A DNA stretch of 32,640 nt from DATKRB01 sp036501425 (GTDB lineage: Bacteria; Actinomycetota; Acidimicrobiia; Acidimicrobiales; RAAP-2), in NCBI GenBank assembly GCA_036501425.1, contig DASYAI010000005.1:1-32640 (forward strand). Reading direction: 5' to 3'. Shown piece by piece: positions 26,156-32,640 of the stretch. Numbering within the stretch: the stretch's first letter is position 1; each line of letters starts with the position of its first letter. A program made the translations under genes and the position numbers. The notes under the pieces were generated by a model. It saw only the letters and a program-made list of their open reading frames with translations, did no database searches and was not told the DNA's origin.

Positions 26156-26965
26156 TCAGAGCCGGTTCAGCAGCTCGGCCTTCTTCGCCTCGAACTCCGC
26201 CGTGGTCACGATGCCCCGTCGGCGGAGGTCGTCGAGCTGGATCAGCTGCTCGGACACCGAGGGCACCGGCCGCCCCTCGGGTCCGGTCGGCACGACCGCC
26301 GCAAGATCCACCGGATCCTGGCCGGGCCAGCCGGGCCAGCCGGGCCGACGGTGGGCCGGCACGCCCTGCGGCGGGGTGCGGTCGCCGAGCCAGAGCCCCG
26401 GCTGGGGGCTTGCCGATCGATCGTCGCGGTACTCGGCGGGGGGCCGTTCACCGTACCCGCCAGGACGCCCTCCGAAGGGCCCCAGGGTGCCGAGGGCGTC
26501 GAGCCGGTTGTTCAAGAGCCGCTGGACCTGCTTCGGACGGCGTACGTCGGTCACGACGACCGACGGGCTCTCCCCGTCGAGCTGGATGGCGAGCTGGCCG
26601 GATCCGACGATCCGCTCGAAGAGCGACTGGACAATGTGCACCTCGCCCACCCGCAGCAGCCGGAGCTGCCGGACGTCGCGGCGCAGGACGCCCTTGCGGA
26701 CGATGAGGCGCTGGGTCGTGAGGATGAGGCGCATCCCCGACCAACGCAGCGCCCGGCCGCCGAGCCACAGCGCCGGCACCACGGCGCAGGCGACCAGCAG
26801 CCACGCGACCGCTACCGGTGCCGAGGGGAAGGCGACGACCACCGCGATGGCCACCGCAACACCTCCAGCGGTGGCGGCGATCGGCCCCAGCAGGAAGGCC
26901 CAGTGCGGTCGAAGCTCCGTCAGTACCTCTTCGTCGTCGGCCAGCAGGTCGCGAGGCACGGGCAC
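26156..26965 (-). CDS. Membrane protein with bacterial PH domain and SHOCT tail
   Basis: A 269-residue protein. Two membrane helices (about 22-46 and 50-70) are followed by a bacterial PH-like domain (75-155: WSGMRLILTTQRLIVRKGVLRRDVRQLRLLRVGEVHIVQSLFERIVGSGQLAIQLDG), a Gly/Pro/Arg linker and a C-terminal SHOCT motif (236-269: SVSEQLIQLDDLRRRGIVTTAEFEAKKAELLNRL), an oligomerisation helix pair. The YdbS/YdbT-type PH family is membrane-associated and of unclear function. Of the tandem GTG codons, 26965 is chosen because TACCCT ends 6 nt before it. The open frame continues upstream through the GGCAC repeat, but that is not protein-like. Confidence 0.88.
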   Translation of the reverse strand: MPVPRDLLADDEEVLTELRPHWAFLLGPIAATAGGVAVAIAVVVAFPSAPVAVAWLLVACAVVPALWLGGRALRWSGMRLILTTQRLIVRKGVLRRDVRQLRLLRVGEVHIVQSLFERIVGSGQLAIQLDGESPSVVVTDVRRPKQVQRLLNNRLDALGTLGPFGGRPGGYGERPPAEYRDDRSASPQPGLWLGDRTPPQGVPAHRRPGWPGWPGQDPVDLAAVVPTGPEGRPVPSVSEQLIQLDDLRRRGIVTTAEFEAKKAELLNRL

Positions 26966-26971
26966 CCCCTT

Positions 26972-26977
26972 AGGGTA
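26972..26977 (-). promoter_or_regulatory. -10 element of the PH/SHOCT gene, leaderless type
   Basis: TACCCT on the minus strand, 6 nt before GTG 26965. Confidence 0.5.
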
Positions 26978-27032
26978 CCGGCGGGTCGTTGCTCGGGTCG
27001 GCCCTGCGCACGGCGGTCTGACGCCGTTCCGT

Positions 27033-27080
27033 GGCACGGCACGGCACGGCACGGCACGGCGGGGCACGGCACGGCACGGC
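27033..27080. repeat. GGCAC pentanucleotide microsatellite
   Basis: Five GGCAC units, a 5-bp interruption, then three more units and a partial one. It lies between the divergent PH/SHOCT gene promoter and the rhodanese gene. A run of this kind is prone to slippage; because it is upstream of both genes, length changes would alter spacing, not reading frame. Confidence 0.9.
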
Positions 27081-27141
27081 CGCAGGCTTGCCCCGGCCAC
27101 CCGGCGCTTGGTACGAAGTGGGCGAGCAGGGAGGCGACGCC

Positions 27142-27447
27142 GTGAGTGACGCGATCGAGCCGGGTGAGCTTCGGGAACGCCTGGCCTCCGGGGAGAACAT
27201 CTATCTGCTCGACGTGCGCGAGCCCGACGAGGTGGCCCAGTGGGCCTTTCCCGGAGCGGTCAACATCCCCCTCGGATCGCTCGGGGAGCGGACGGCGGAG
27301 CTGCCGATCGACCGCCCGATCGTGGTGACCTGCCACGCCGGCGTCCGGTCGGCGTCGGCCGCCGACGCGCTCGAGAAAGCCGGGTGGGACGCCCGGAGCC
27401 TCGCCGGCGGGGCCGTCGCCTGGATCGAGACCGAACCGACCCGGTGA
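27142..27447 (+). CDS. Single-domain rhodanese
   Basis: A 101-residue sulfurtransferase-fold protein. LLDVREPDEVAQWAFPGAVNIPLGSL (22-47) is the CH2A-like motif and VVTCHAGVRSASAADAL (61-77) is the active-site loop with the persulfide-carrying C64; the six-residue loop fits sulfur rather than phosphate substrates. GGAGG lies 7 nt before GTG 27142. It is followed by a 70-residue protein and a phosphatase on the same strand. A role in sulfide or cyanide handling or sulfur transfer is inferred from the family only. Confidence 0.92.
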   Translation: MSDAIEPGELRERLASGENIYLLDVREPDEVAQWAFPGAVNIPLGSLGERTAELPIDRPIVVTCHAGVRSASAADALEKAGWDARSLAGGAVAWIETEPTR

Positions 27448-27496
27448 GCGACCGGGACGGTGGTGGCTCCGACGTGCGGGTGCCAGACTGAGCGCC

Positions 27497-27709
27497 ATGA
27501 CCGCCAGTTGGAAGAAAGTCAACGTGTCGGAGCTCAAGCCCGGTGACCGGGTGCGCCACCCGTCGGGCACCGAGCTGACCGTCTCGAGGATCGACGAGGG
27601 CTTCTTCGGCCGGCCGGGCATGTCCGCGCTCATCGAGGACACCCCCGAGCGGTGGCTGAAGGCGCCGGTGCAGTCCGACGCCGAGGTCGAGGTCCTCTCC
27701 GAGGACTGA
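27497..27709 (+). CDS. 70-residue protein of unknown function
   Basis: The protein reads SWKKVNVSELKPGDRVRHPSGTELTVSRIDEGFFGRPGMSALIEDTPERWLKAPV, with the SELKPGDRV turn that starts many small beta-barrel (SH3-like or HINT-like) domains. It has no cysteines, signal peptide or membrane helix. ATG 27497 is preceded by CAGACT 7 nt upstream, close to the leaderless pattern seen at neighbouring genes. I do not know its role. Confidence 0.72.
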   Translation: MTASWKKVNVSELKPGDRVRHPSGTELTVSRIDEGFFGRPGMSALIEDTPERWLKAPVQSDAEVEVLSED

Positions 27710-27746
27710 CCCTAGGCCCCCGCGCCGGGCCGCCGGCCGGCGTCGC

Positions 27747-27752
27747 TAGAGT
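27747..27752 (+). promoter_or_regulatory. -10 element of the phosphatase gene, leaderless type
   Basis: TAGAGT, 6 nt before GTG 27759. Confidence 0.55.
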
Positions 27753-27758
27753 GTCGCC

Positions 27759-28247
27759 GTGCACGCCGTACCCCTAGGAGACTCCGTCAGCGGGCAGCTG
27801 GTGCTCGGGTCCTTCACCGACGTGGGACCCGACCCGGACAGCGCCATGGTCGAGGGCGGCTGCGACATCCTGGTCTCACTGATCCAGGACGACGAGATCG
27901 AGATGCGGTACCCCGACTACGGGGATTGGCTCGCAGCGGCCGGCGACCGGGTCATCCGGCTGCCGATCCCCGATTACGGGGTGACCGACGACGAGAGCCT
28001 CATCGGCCTCATCGACCGTTTGGTCGCCATCGTGAAGGGCGGGACCTCGGTCCTGGTCCACTGCGGTGGCGGCATCGGCCGGGCCGGCGTGGTGGCCACC
28101 CTCGTGCTCGTGTCGCTCGGCTGGACCCTGCCCGACGCGGCGGCGCACGTGCGGGCCAACCGTCCCGGGGCCGGACCGGACAGCCCGGCCCAGCTGGCCC
28201 AGCTCGAGCGGGTAGGCGAGGAGCTCGCCGCCCGATCCCGGAGCTGA
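27759..28247 (+). CDS. Dual-specificity-type protein phosphatase
   Basis: A 162-residue cysteine phosphatase. The signature HCX5R is present as VHCGGGIGRAGVVATLVL with nucleophile C102 and R108; the likely general acid is D72 in LPIPDYGV. The sequence CDILVSLIQDDEIEMRYPDYGDWL before it fits the CDKN3/PTEN-like DSP group. It could remove phosphate from Tyr/Ser/Thr of proteins or from a small molecule; the glycine-rich P-loop (GGGIG) fits several subfamilies. No kinase is in the window. GTG 27759 is supported by the -10 spacing. Confidence 0.9.
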   Translation: MHAVPLGDSVSGQLVLGSFTDVGPDPDSAMVEGGCDILVSLIQDDEIEMRYPDYGDWLAAAGDRVIRLPIPDYGVTDDESLIGLIDRLVAIVKGGTSVLVHCGGGIGRAGVVATLVLVSLGWTLPDAAAHVRANRPGAGPDSPAQLAQLERVGEELAARSRS

Positions 28248-28302
28248 TCCGGCCCGTCGCACCGAGCCCGGCCGTGGTGCCGCGGACTCGGCCGCTCATC
28301 CC

Positions 28303-28917
28303 TTACGGCGTCCGGGCGACGCTCATCAGACGTTCCCAGAGCGCGTCGACCTGAGCTGCCAGCTCTTCGGGCGAGCCGTCGTTGGTGACCACGACGTCGG
28401 CGAGGGCTCGCCGCTGCTCGTCCGTCGCCTGCTGAGCCATCCGCCGCCGGACATCGTCGCGGTCGTTGCCCCGCAGCACGGCGCGCTCCTCTCGCACCTC
28501 GGCCGGCGCCTCGACCGTGACGACGAAGGAGTACCGGTAGGTCGGGTCCACCCGACCGAGCTGGCTCTCTGCCAGCACCGCCAGGTCCAGGACGGCGATC
28601 GTGTCGTCGGGCAACCGCGACAGGCGATCGACCAGCTCCTCGTTGATCGCCGGGTGGCTGATCGCGGTCAGGCGATCGAGGGCTTCGCGGTCGGCGAACA
28701 CGATGGCCGCCACCGCCCTGCGGTCGATGGCCCCGTCGCGCCCGACGATCCGGGAACCGAAGGCCGCTACGGCACCGGCCTCGGCCCGCCCGCCGGGCTC
28801 GAGCACCTCGCGCCCGATGGCGTCGACGTCGATCACGACCGCGCCGTGCTCGGCGAGCAGGCGCCCCACGGTGCTCTTGCCGGCGCCGATGCCACCGGTG
28901 AGCCCGACGATCAGCAC
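28303..28917 (-). CDS. coaE: Dephospho-CoA kinase
   Basis: A 204-residue P-loop kinase that completes coenzyme A synthesis by phosphorylating the 3' hydroxyl of dephospho-CoA. VLIVGLTGGIGAGKSTVGRLLAEHGAVVIDVDAIGREVLEPG has the Walker A loop GGIGAGKST and the DxD of the CoaE family; ISHPAINEEL is the substrate-lid segment and RRRMAQQATDEQRRALADVVVTNDGS the late family block. The length is standard. The frame is open upstream, but the kinase fold starts at GTG 28917, so that start is used. It is convergent with the phosphatase and divergent from the HAD-like gene. Confidence 0.96.
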   Translation of the reverse strand: MLIVGLTGGIGAGKSTVGRLLAEHGAVVIDVDAIGREVLEPGGRAEAGAVAAFGSRIVGRDGAIDRRAVAAIVFADREALDRLTAISHPAINEELVDRLSRLPDDTIAVLDLAVLAESQLGRVDPTYRYSFVVTVEAPAEVREERAVLRGNDRDDVRRRMAQQATDEQRRALADVVVTNDGSPEELAAQVDALWERLMSVARTP

Positions 28918-29137
28918 CCGGCGGTCCCCGGGGTCCCCCGGCGCGTCCGCTCGTCGTCCGAAAGTTCCATCACCGCCCCGCCAACCTACCGCCTCGCCGC
29001 GCCGCCCCACCAGGTGAGAGAGCCCTCTCCCCCGCCGAGGAGCGGGCGGGACCCCCAGGTCGATGCCCCCGGGTTGTCGGGACCAGACCGGTCCCCGGTA
29101 CGATGGGCGAAGACCCCTGGTGAACGGATGGCTCGGC

Positions 29138-29551
29138 GTGAACGTCTTCTTCGACATCGACTACACGATCCTCGGATTCGACGGTTCGCTGCGCCCGCGC
29201 ACGCACCAGGTCTTCGAGGAGCTGATCGCTGACGGCCACGACGTCTACATCTGGTCGGGCGTCGGCGTCCGGTGGCCCGAGGTGAAGGAAGCAGGGCTCG
29301 ACGGCCTGGTACGGGGCGTCTACCAGAAGCCCCTTTCGGACTTCGACGCCGGGCTCGTGAAGTACGGGGTGCCGGTAGTGCCGGACTTCGTAATCGACGA
29401 CTACCCCGGCATCGTGATGCACTTCGGGGGCCTGTGCATCAAGCCCTACGTGAGCCGCCGCAGCCCCGACGACGAGCTGCTGGTGATCCCTCGCCTGGTC
29501 GCCGCCCAGGCCCTCGAGGAGCCGCCCGAACCGGCTCTCGGGGTCGGCTGA
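29138..29551 (+). CDS. HAD-superfamily-like hydrolase, minimal type
   Basis: A 137-residue protein starting VNVFFDIDYTILGFDGSLRP, where D6 and D8 form the HAD DxD motif, followed by YIWSGVGVRW (motif II strand with S), YQKPLSDFD (motif III lysine) and FVIDDYPGI (motif IV acids). There is no large cap domain. It is likely a small phosphatase, with substrate unknown. GTG 29138 fits the fold best; GTG 29120 and ATG 29063 are in frame. A TACGAT at 29099-29104 is a probable -10, giving a short leader. Confidence 0.82.
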   Translation: MNVFFDIDYTILGFDGSLRPRTHQVFEELIADGHDVYIWSGVGVRWPEVKEAGLDGLVRGVYQKPLSDFDAGLVKYGVPVVPDFVIDDYPGIVMHFGGLCIKPYVSRRSPDDELLVIPRLVAAQALEEPPEPALGVG

Positions 29552-29913
29552 CCGACCGGGCGCGCCCCAGCCGACCGTCCCGGCACTCCGGCCGGCCGAT
29601 CGATCGGAGACCGCCAATTGGAGAGCGCCGATTGGGGTCTGAGTTAGTACTGGTCCGCCACGGCCCCCCGTCGGGGTCGCGATGACCGATCGAACGAACG
29701 TTGGATCGGACAGGACCGCCGAACGCCACGCTCTGAGCACCTGGCGGAGCACCCCCGGCAACCCACGGTCCATCGGAGAGCAGGGGAGCGCCCGGTAGGG
29801 TCCACCCAGAGCGCGCCGGCTTCCACGAGTCGAGCGAGAGCCACCGGCCGAACGAGGGACCACCCGGGGGCCGGACGACCGGATCGCGAGAGCCGATAGG
29901 GAGGACCGGGCGG
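29552..29913. other. Gene-free region upstream of the third exporter
   Basis: No gene is supported on either strand; the longer frames are biased shadows. Two copies of CGCCRATTGG lie near 29613-29635. A 24-bp palindrome at 29686-29709 is listed separately. A TAGGGT near 29796-29801 could be a -10 for the exporter. If transcription begins near 29660, the leader would exceed 200 nt. Confidence 0.5.
29686..29709. promoter_or_regulatory. 24-bp near-perfect palindrome, probable repressor operator
   Basis: The arms CCGATC...GATCGG and the inner AACG/CGTT are symmetric around 29697/29698, with 10 of 12 base pairs matching. Size and symmetry fit a TetR-family operator. The core also resembles the actinobacterial LexA box, CGAAC-N4-GTTCG, with one mismatch (CGAAC-GAAC-GTTGG), so damage control is the main alternative. 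No TetR gene is within the window. Confidence 0.55.
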
Positions 29914-31539
29914 GTGGACGAGGGTCGGGACACCATCGACGAGGGGGTGTTGTCGGGCGGCTCGCCGCGGCCCCAAAGCAGCATCCTCGCCTCGGCGACG
30001 GGCACGCTCGCACTTCCCATCCTCTCGCTGGTGCTGGCGCTCACCTTCTTCGACAACACCATCGTCACCACCGTCCTCGCGCCGGTCCAGTCGGCGTTGC
30101 ACGCCTCGGTCAACCAGCTGCAGTGGGTGGTGAACGGCTACGCCCTCACCTTCGCCAGCTTGATGCTCGTCTTCGGCTCGCTCGGTGACCAGTTCGGGCG
30201 CCGACGGGTCATGCTCGGGGGCGTGGCGCTGTTCTGCGCCGGATCGCTGCTCGCAGCGCTGGCGCCGTCGATCGATGTCCTCATCGCCGGTCGGGTCATC
30301 ATGGGTGTCGGCGCCGCCGCCTCCGAACCGGGCACGCTGTCGATGATCCGCCACGTGTACACCGGCCGGCGCGAGCGGGCCGAGGCCCTCGGCGTGTGGT
30401 CGGCGGTGTCGGGCCTCGGCCTGGCGCTAGGACCGGTGATCGGCGGAGTGCTCGTCGGCATCTGGTCGTGGCGTGCGGTGTTCTGGTTCAACGTGGTCTT
30501 CGGCCTGGTGGCGTTGGTCATGGGTGCGCTCGTCCTCCCGGAGAACGCCGACCCGGTCCGGGCCCGGCTCGACCTGCCGGGCTTCGTCCTCGGAGCACTG
30601 ACGCTGGCCGCGGCATCCTTCGCCACCATCCTCGGGGAGACCGCCGGCTACACCTCGTGGTGGATCATCGGCCTCTTCGCGCTGGCCGGGCTGAGTGGTC
30701 TCTGCTTCGTGCTGGTGGAGCGCCGGTCCCCCAATCCGATGCTCGATGTCGCGTATTTCAGGTCCGCCCCGTTTTCGGGTAGCAACCTGGTCGCGTTCGC
30801 CACGTACTTCGGCACCTTCTCCATCTTCTTCCTCATCGCGCTCTACCTTCAGGTGGTCGGCTCGCGCTCCCCCTACGCCACGGCGGTCGACTTCCTGCCG
30901 ATGGCCGTCGCCATGGTGCTGGCGTCGGTCTTCACGGGCCATTGGGTAGCTCGCTCCGGGCCCCGCATCCCGATGACCATCGGTTGCCTGCTGACCGCCG
31001 GTGGCATCCTCGCCACCAACGCGGTGATCAGCCCGCATTCGGGGTTCTCCCCCCTCGGCTGGACGCTGCTGGTCGCCGGCACCGGGATCGGCATCGCCAT
31101 GGTGCCGGTCACCTCGTCCACCCTGTCGGTGGTGCCAGCCGAGCACTCGGGCATGGCCGCGTCGATGACCAACACCAGCCGTGAGCTCGGCGCGGTCGCG
31201 GGCGTGGCCATCTTGGGTTCGCTCGTCAACGGCCAGCTCACCACCAACCTCGCCGTGAAGCTCACCGCCATCGGCATCCCCAAGGCCTTCCAGTCCGAGG
31301 TGATCACCGCGGTGACCACCGGCTCCTTCAGCTCCCAGGCTCAGCATTACAAGGCCGGAAAGGCCATCGAGGCGATCATCAACAAGGTGGTGGGCGCGGC
31401 GTACGGCGCGTTCGGCCATGGCCTCGACATCGCCCTGACCGCGTCGGGCAGCTTGATGGTCGTGGGTGCCGTCGTCGCGTTCAGCACCCTGCGGGCCGGT
31501 CGCCTGTCGCCCGACAGCGACCCGGTCGAGCCGGGCTGA
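29914..31539 (+). CDS. DHA2-family major facilitator exporter
   Basis: A 541-residue membrane antiporter with 14 predicted helices. After a 30-residue hydrophilic start, LALTFFDNTIVTTVLAPVQSAL marks helix 1, GSLGDQFGRRRVMLGG is motif A, and GPVIGGVLVGIWSWRAVFWFNVVFG is motif C of the drug:proton antiporters. Between the last two helices a periplasmic-type loop (about 435-480, FQSEVITAVTTGSFSSQAQHYKAGKAIEAIINKV) is long, as in actinobacterial members. GTG 29914 has GGGAGG upstream. It is the third exporter of this family in the window and has a palindrome 205 bp upstream. Substrate unknown. Confidence 0.93.
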   Translation: MDEGRDTIDEGVLSGGSPRPQSSILASATGTLALPILSLVLALTFFDNTIVTTVLAPVQSALHASVNQLQWVVNGYALTFASLMLVFGSLGDQFGRRRVMLGGVALFCAGSLLAALAPSIDVLIAGRVIMGVGAAASEPGTLSMIRHVYTGRRERAEALGVWSAVSGLGLALGPVIGGVLVGIWSWRAVFWFNVVFGLVALVMGALVLPENADPVRARLDLPGFVLGALTLAAASFATILGETAGYTSWWIIGLFALAGLSGLCFVLVERRSPNPMLDVAYFRSAPFSGSNLVAFATYFGTFSIFFLIALYLQVVGSRSPYATAVDFLPMAVAMVLASVFTGHWVARSGPRIPMTIGCLLTAGGILATNAVISPHSGFSPLGWTLLVAGTGIGIAMVPVTSSTLSVVPAEHSGMAASMTNTSRELGAVAGVAILGSLVNGQLTTNLAVKLTAIGIPKAFQSEVITAVTTGSFSSQAQHYKAGKAIEAIINKVVGAAYGAFGHGLDIALTASGSLMVVGAVVAFSTLRAGRLSPDSDPVEPG

Positions 31540-31544
31540 CCCGC

Positions 31545-31582
31545 TGCCCGCGGGCACCCTCAGGGACGATCAGCCCTCAGGG
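31545..31582. terminator. Palindromes between convergent exporter and small membrane protein genes
   Basis: TGCCCGCGGGCA (31545-31556) is a perfect 12-bp palindrome just after the exporter stop. CCCTCAGGG follows twice (31557-31565 and 31574-31582), each nearly palindromic. Together they could stop transcription on both strands. Confidence 0.45.
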
Positions 31583-31732
31583 TCGGCCGATCTGGAACGC
31601 CAGGGCGCAGACCAAGGTCACCGCGAAGGCAACGGCCAGCCAGGTGATGATCCATTCGACGACGTCGGACGGATCGTGGGGATGGTGGTGATCGGCGTGC
31701 AAGACCGATACCCGATGCCTCACCAGTCGCAT
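31577..31732 (-). CDS. 51-residue single-pass membrane protein with a histidine-rich head
   Basis: The frame begins MRLVRHRVSVLHADHHHPHDP and continues SDVVEWIITWLAVAFAVTLVCALAFQIGRP. Residues 11-20 hold five histidines and two aspartates (HADHHHPHD), followed by one membrane helix (about 25-47) ending near the C-terminus. A GGGGGG/AAGG Shine-Dalgarno-like run precedes the ATG by 6 nt and TAGATT at 31762-31767 is a good -10. The charged, possibly metal-binding N-terminus would face the cytoplasm by the positive-inside rule. No family recognised. It is convergent with the exporter gene. Confidence 0.65.
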   Translation of the reverse strand: MRLVRHRVSVLHADHHHPHDPSDVVEWIITWLAVAFAVTLVCALAFQIGRP

Positions 31733-31761
31733 GGGACCCCCCTTTCGGGTCGCTCACCTCA

Positions 31762-31767
31762 AATCTA
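31762..31767 (-). promoter_or_regulatory. -10 element of the small membrane protein gene
   Basis: TAGATT on the minus strand, predicting a leader of about 23 nt that includes the ribosome binding site. Confidence 0.5.
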
Positions 31768-31827
31768 CCCGCTTGGTACCCCGGATTCAGGCCCTCGTAC
31801 CCTGCGGCCACACCACGGTCCTCCCGT

Positions 31828-31855
31828 AAAGGAGGGGACGCTCCCCCTCCTTTTT
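31828..31855 (+). terminator. Strong intrinsic terminator
   Basis: AAAGGAGGGG and CCCCTCCTTT form a perfect 10-bp stem with a 6-nt loop, followed by more T residues on the plus strand (31851-31855). It is the only textbook rho-independent terminator in the window. No plus-strand gene ends just before it: the exporter stop is 290 bp upstream. Confidence 0.85.
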
Positions 31856-32302
31856 CGACATGACGACCCTCGCTATGGGCGCCGTTTATCTCGAATAAGC
31901 CCGGCCGTATCCCTGGTAATTGCCGGCGATCTCGCCGACGGTCGACGAGCCGAGACGTCGGTTCGGCGTGCCCGAGCGGAGCCCGCGGCGGCGTTTCGGG
32001 GCCGCTCTCATCCGTCGCGCCCTGGGCCTACGAATCGTCCCTGTTCACGTCGGTCATCTCGCTCGTCGGGCCGGTCCGAGGCGGTCCGATGTCGTGAGGG
32101 TTCACCAGGGCCTACTGGCAGGGACGGCCGTCGTCGTAGCGAGGGTGTCGGTCCCCTCCCCCAGGGGTGATCGTCGAAAACTCCAGGGTTCTGCCAGCAG
32201 CCTGCCTCTTTTACATTGACCTTTACCTCGCCGTCCGATGGCGGACCATGACGGCGAAATGGACAACCGTCATTCCTTCATCGACTGACGGAGCGGCACA
32301 TC
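31856..32302. other. Gene-free region upstream of the PelF-like gene
   Basis: The base composition is less GC-rich than the neighbours, especially at 31850-31925 and 32180-32230. No frame looks protein-like; the best one (31920-32219, plus) is arginine- and proline-rich and lacks a ribosome binding site. It probably holds the promoter and leader of the glycosyltransferase gene. Candidate elements are TACATT or TTGACC near 32213-32222 and the inverted repeat at 32248-32273. Confidence 0.5.
32248..32273. promoter_or_regulatory. Inverted repeat upstream of the PelF-like gene
   Basis: ATGACGG (32248-32254) and CCGTCAT (32267-32273) are perfect reverse complements with a 12-bp centre, and TGACGG appears again at 32285-32290. 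It could be an operator or an mRNA hairpin. Confidence 0.45.
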
Positions 32303-32362
32303 GTGAGCACGGCCCGGACCGCCGCGGCTGCACAGCTCGCCGGGCGGAGAAGGAACCTGTGA
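32303..32362 (+). CDS. Possible 19-residue leader peptide overlapping the PelF-like start
   Basis: GTG 32303 opens a frame MSTARTAAAAQLAGRRRNL that ends at TGA 32360-32362, overlapping the start codon of the next gene as GTGA. A GGAG motif lies about 8-9 nt upstream. Such an arrangement could couple translation. It may equally be chance, since stop codons are rare in GC-rich DNA but short frames are common. Confidence 0.25.
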   Translation: MSTARTAAAAQLAGRRRNL

Positions 32363-32640
32363 CGAACCTCCACGCGATCGACGTCGACCCGACGACCGAG
32401 CTCCTCAGCCGGTCGGGCATCTCCGACGCGGTCAACCGACCGGTGCCCGTTGGACGGAGGTCGGTCGAACCGCCGCGCCGGGTCGGCGCCCCGCTGGCCG
32501 ACCTCGCCCCGGCGCTCACCGAGCAGGTCGGGGGCGGCCGCCACGTGGCGATGATCACCGAGGGCACCTACCCGTTCTCGCGCGGCGGGGTGAGCGTGTG
32601 GTGCGACCAGGTGGTGCGGCTGCTGGGCGACCACCGCTTT
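32359..32640 (+). CDS. N-terminal part of a PelF-like GT4 glycosyltransferase
   Basis: The first 94 codons of a gene that runs off the right end. After a 55-residue variable start, HVAMITEGTYPFSRGGVSVWCDQVVRLLGDHRF matches the N-terminal nucleotide-sugar transferase block of PelF-type glycosyltransferases (EGTYPxxRGGVSxWxxQLI), the cytoplasmic enzymes that polymerise the Pel exopolysaccharide in Gram-negatives and similar polymers elsewhere. The usual Ser/His after W is Cys here. GAGAAGGA precedes GTG 32359. The remaining genes of any polysaccharide cluster would lie to the right. Confidence 0.8.
   Translation, partial: MTNLHAIDVDPTTELLSRSGISDAVNRPVPVGRRSVEPPRRVGAPLADLAPALTEQVGGGRHVAMITEGTYPFSRGGVSVWCDQVVRLLGDHRF

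Noticed and set aside
26966..27100. Upstream extension of the PH/SHOCT protein through the GGCAC repeat
   Set aside because: It would encode a CRAVP-repeat peptide; the -10 hexamer and the family start both favour GTG 26965.
31920..32219. 99-codon plus-strand frame in the region before the PelF-like gene
   Set aside because: No ribosome binding site, arginine/proline-rich and without recognisable structure.

Overview
The window is a GC-rich (clearly above 65 percent) bacterial chromosome segment with densely packed genes on both strands and no tRNA, rRNA, CRISPR array or insertion sequence that I can see. The gene content points to the Actinomycetota: a resuscitation-promoting-factor-type muralytic enzyme, an HU protein with a long Lys/Ala/Pro tail, an F420-type luciferase-like oxidoreductase, a PimB-like mannosyltransferase, paired FadE-type acyl-CoA dehydrogenases and a B12-dependent ribonucleotide reductase. 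An Acidimicrobiia-like lineage is my best guess; this is inference from general gene character, not from a marker gene.

Layout. 1-2.1 kb: the edge of an unknown gene, a long leader and a secreted Rpf-like enzyme, then the ribosome-rescue hydrolase ArfB. 2.1-6.2 kb: an aldo/keto reductase facing two adjacent acyl-CoA dehydrogenases that look like the two chains of one heteromeric enzyme, and a small acetyltransferase. 6.1-10.7 kb: a DHA2-type exporter, a secreted LysM lytic transglycosylase, a zinc-ribbon protein, a flavodoxin-like protein and a TesB-like thioesterase. 10.8-13.6 kb: HU, then an ECF sigma factor with its zinc anti-sigma factor, divergent from a secreted beta-propeller protein. 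13.6-15.7 kb: a second DHA2 exporter divergent from an HxlR-type regulator across a dense operator. 15.7-19.9 kb: nrdJ interrupted by a 357-residue intein with a LAGLIDADG endonuclease, preceded by two NrdR-like boxes and a strong promoter. 20-25 kb: an ACT-domain protein, an aminotransferase, an LLM oxidoreductase overlapping a ROK sugar kinase, a START-like protein, a PimB-like glycosyltransferase and a 71-residue cysteine protein. 25.2-28.9 kb: a thioredoxin-fold protein, a zinc ribbon, a PH/SHOCT membrane protein, a rhodanese, a small conserved-looking protein, a dual-specificity phosphatase and coaE. 29-32.6 kb: a HAD-like protein, a third DHA2 exporter behind a 24-bp palindrome, a 51-residue membrane protein, an isolated intrinsic terminator, about 450 bp without a gene, and the first 94 codons of a PelF-like glycosyltransferase that runs off the right end.

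The most informative points are: (1) the intein sits immediately before the conserved redox cysteine of NrdJ, so the enzyme's cysteine doubles as the splicing nucleophile; (2) at least nine genes have a TAnnnT hexamer exactly 6-7 nt before the start codon and no Shine-Dalgarno sequence, the signature of leaderless transcription; (3) the HxlR/exporter intergenic region has four half-sites woven through a TTGACT-17-TACATT promoter whose predicted transcript starts at the exporter's ATG. I found no clear evidence for a wholly new multi-gene system; the novelty here lies in the arrangement of regulatory sites, small ORFs and the intein.
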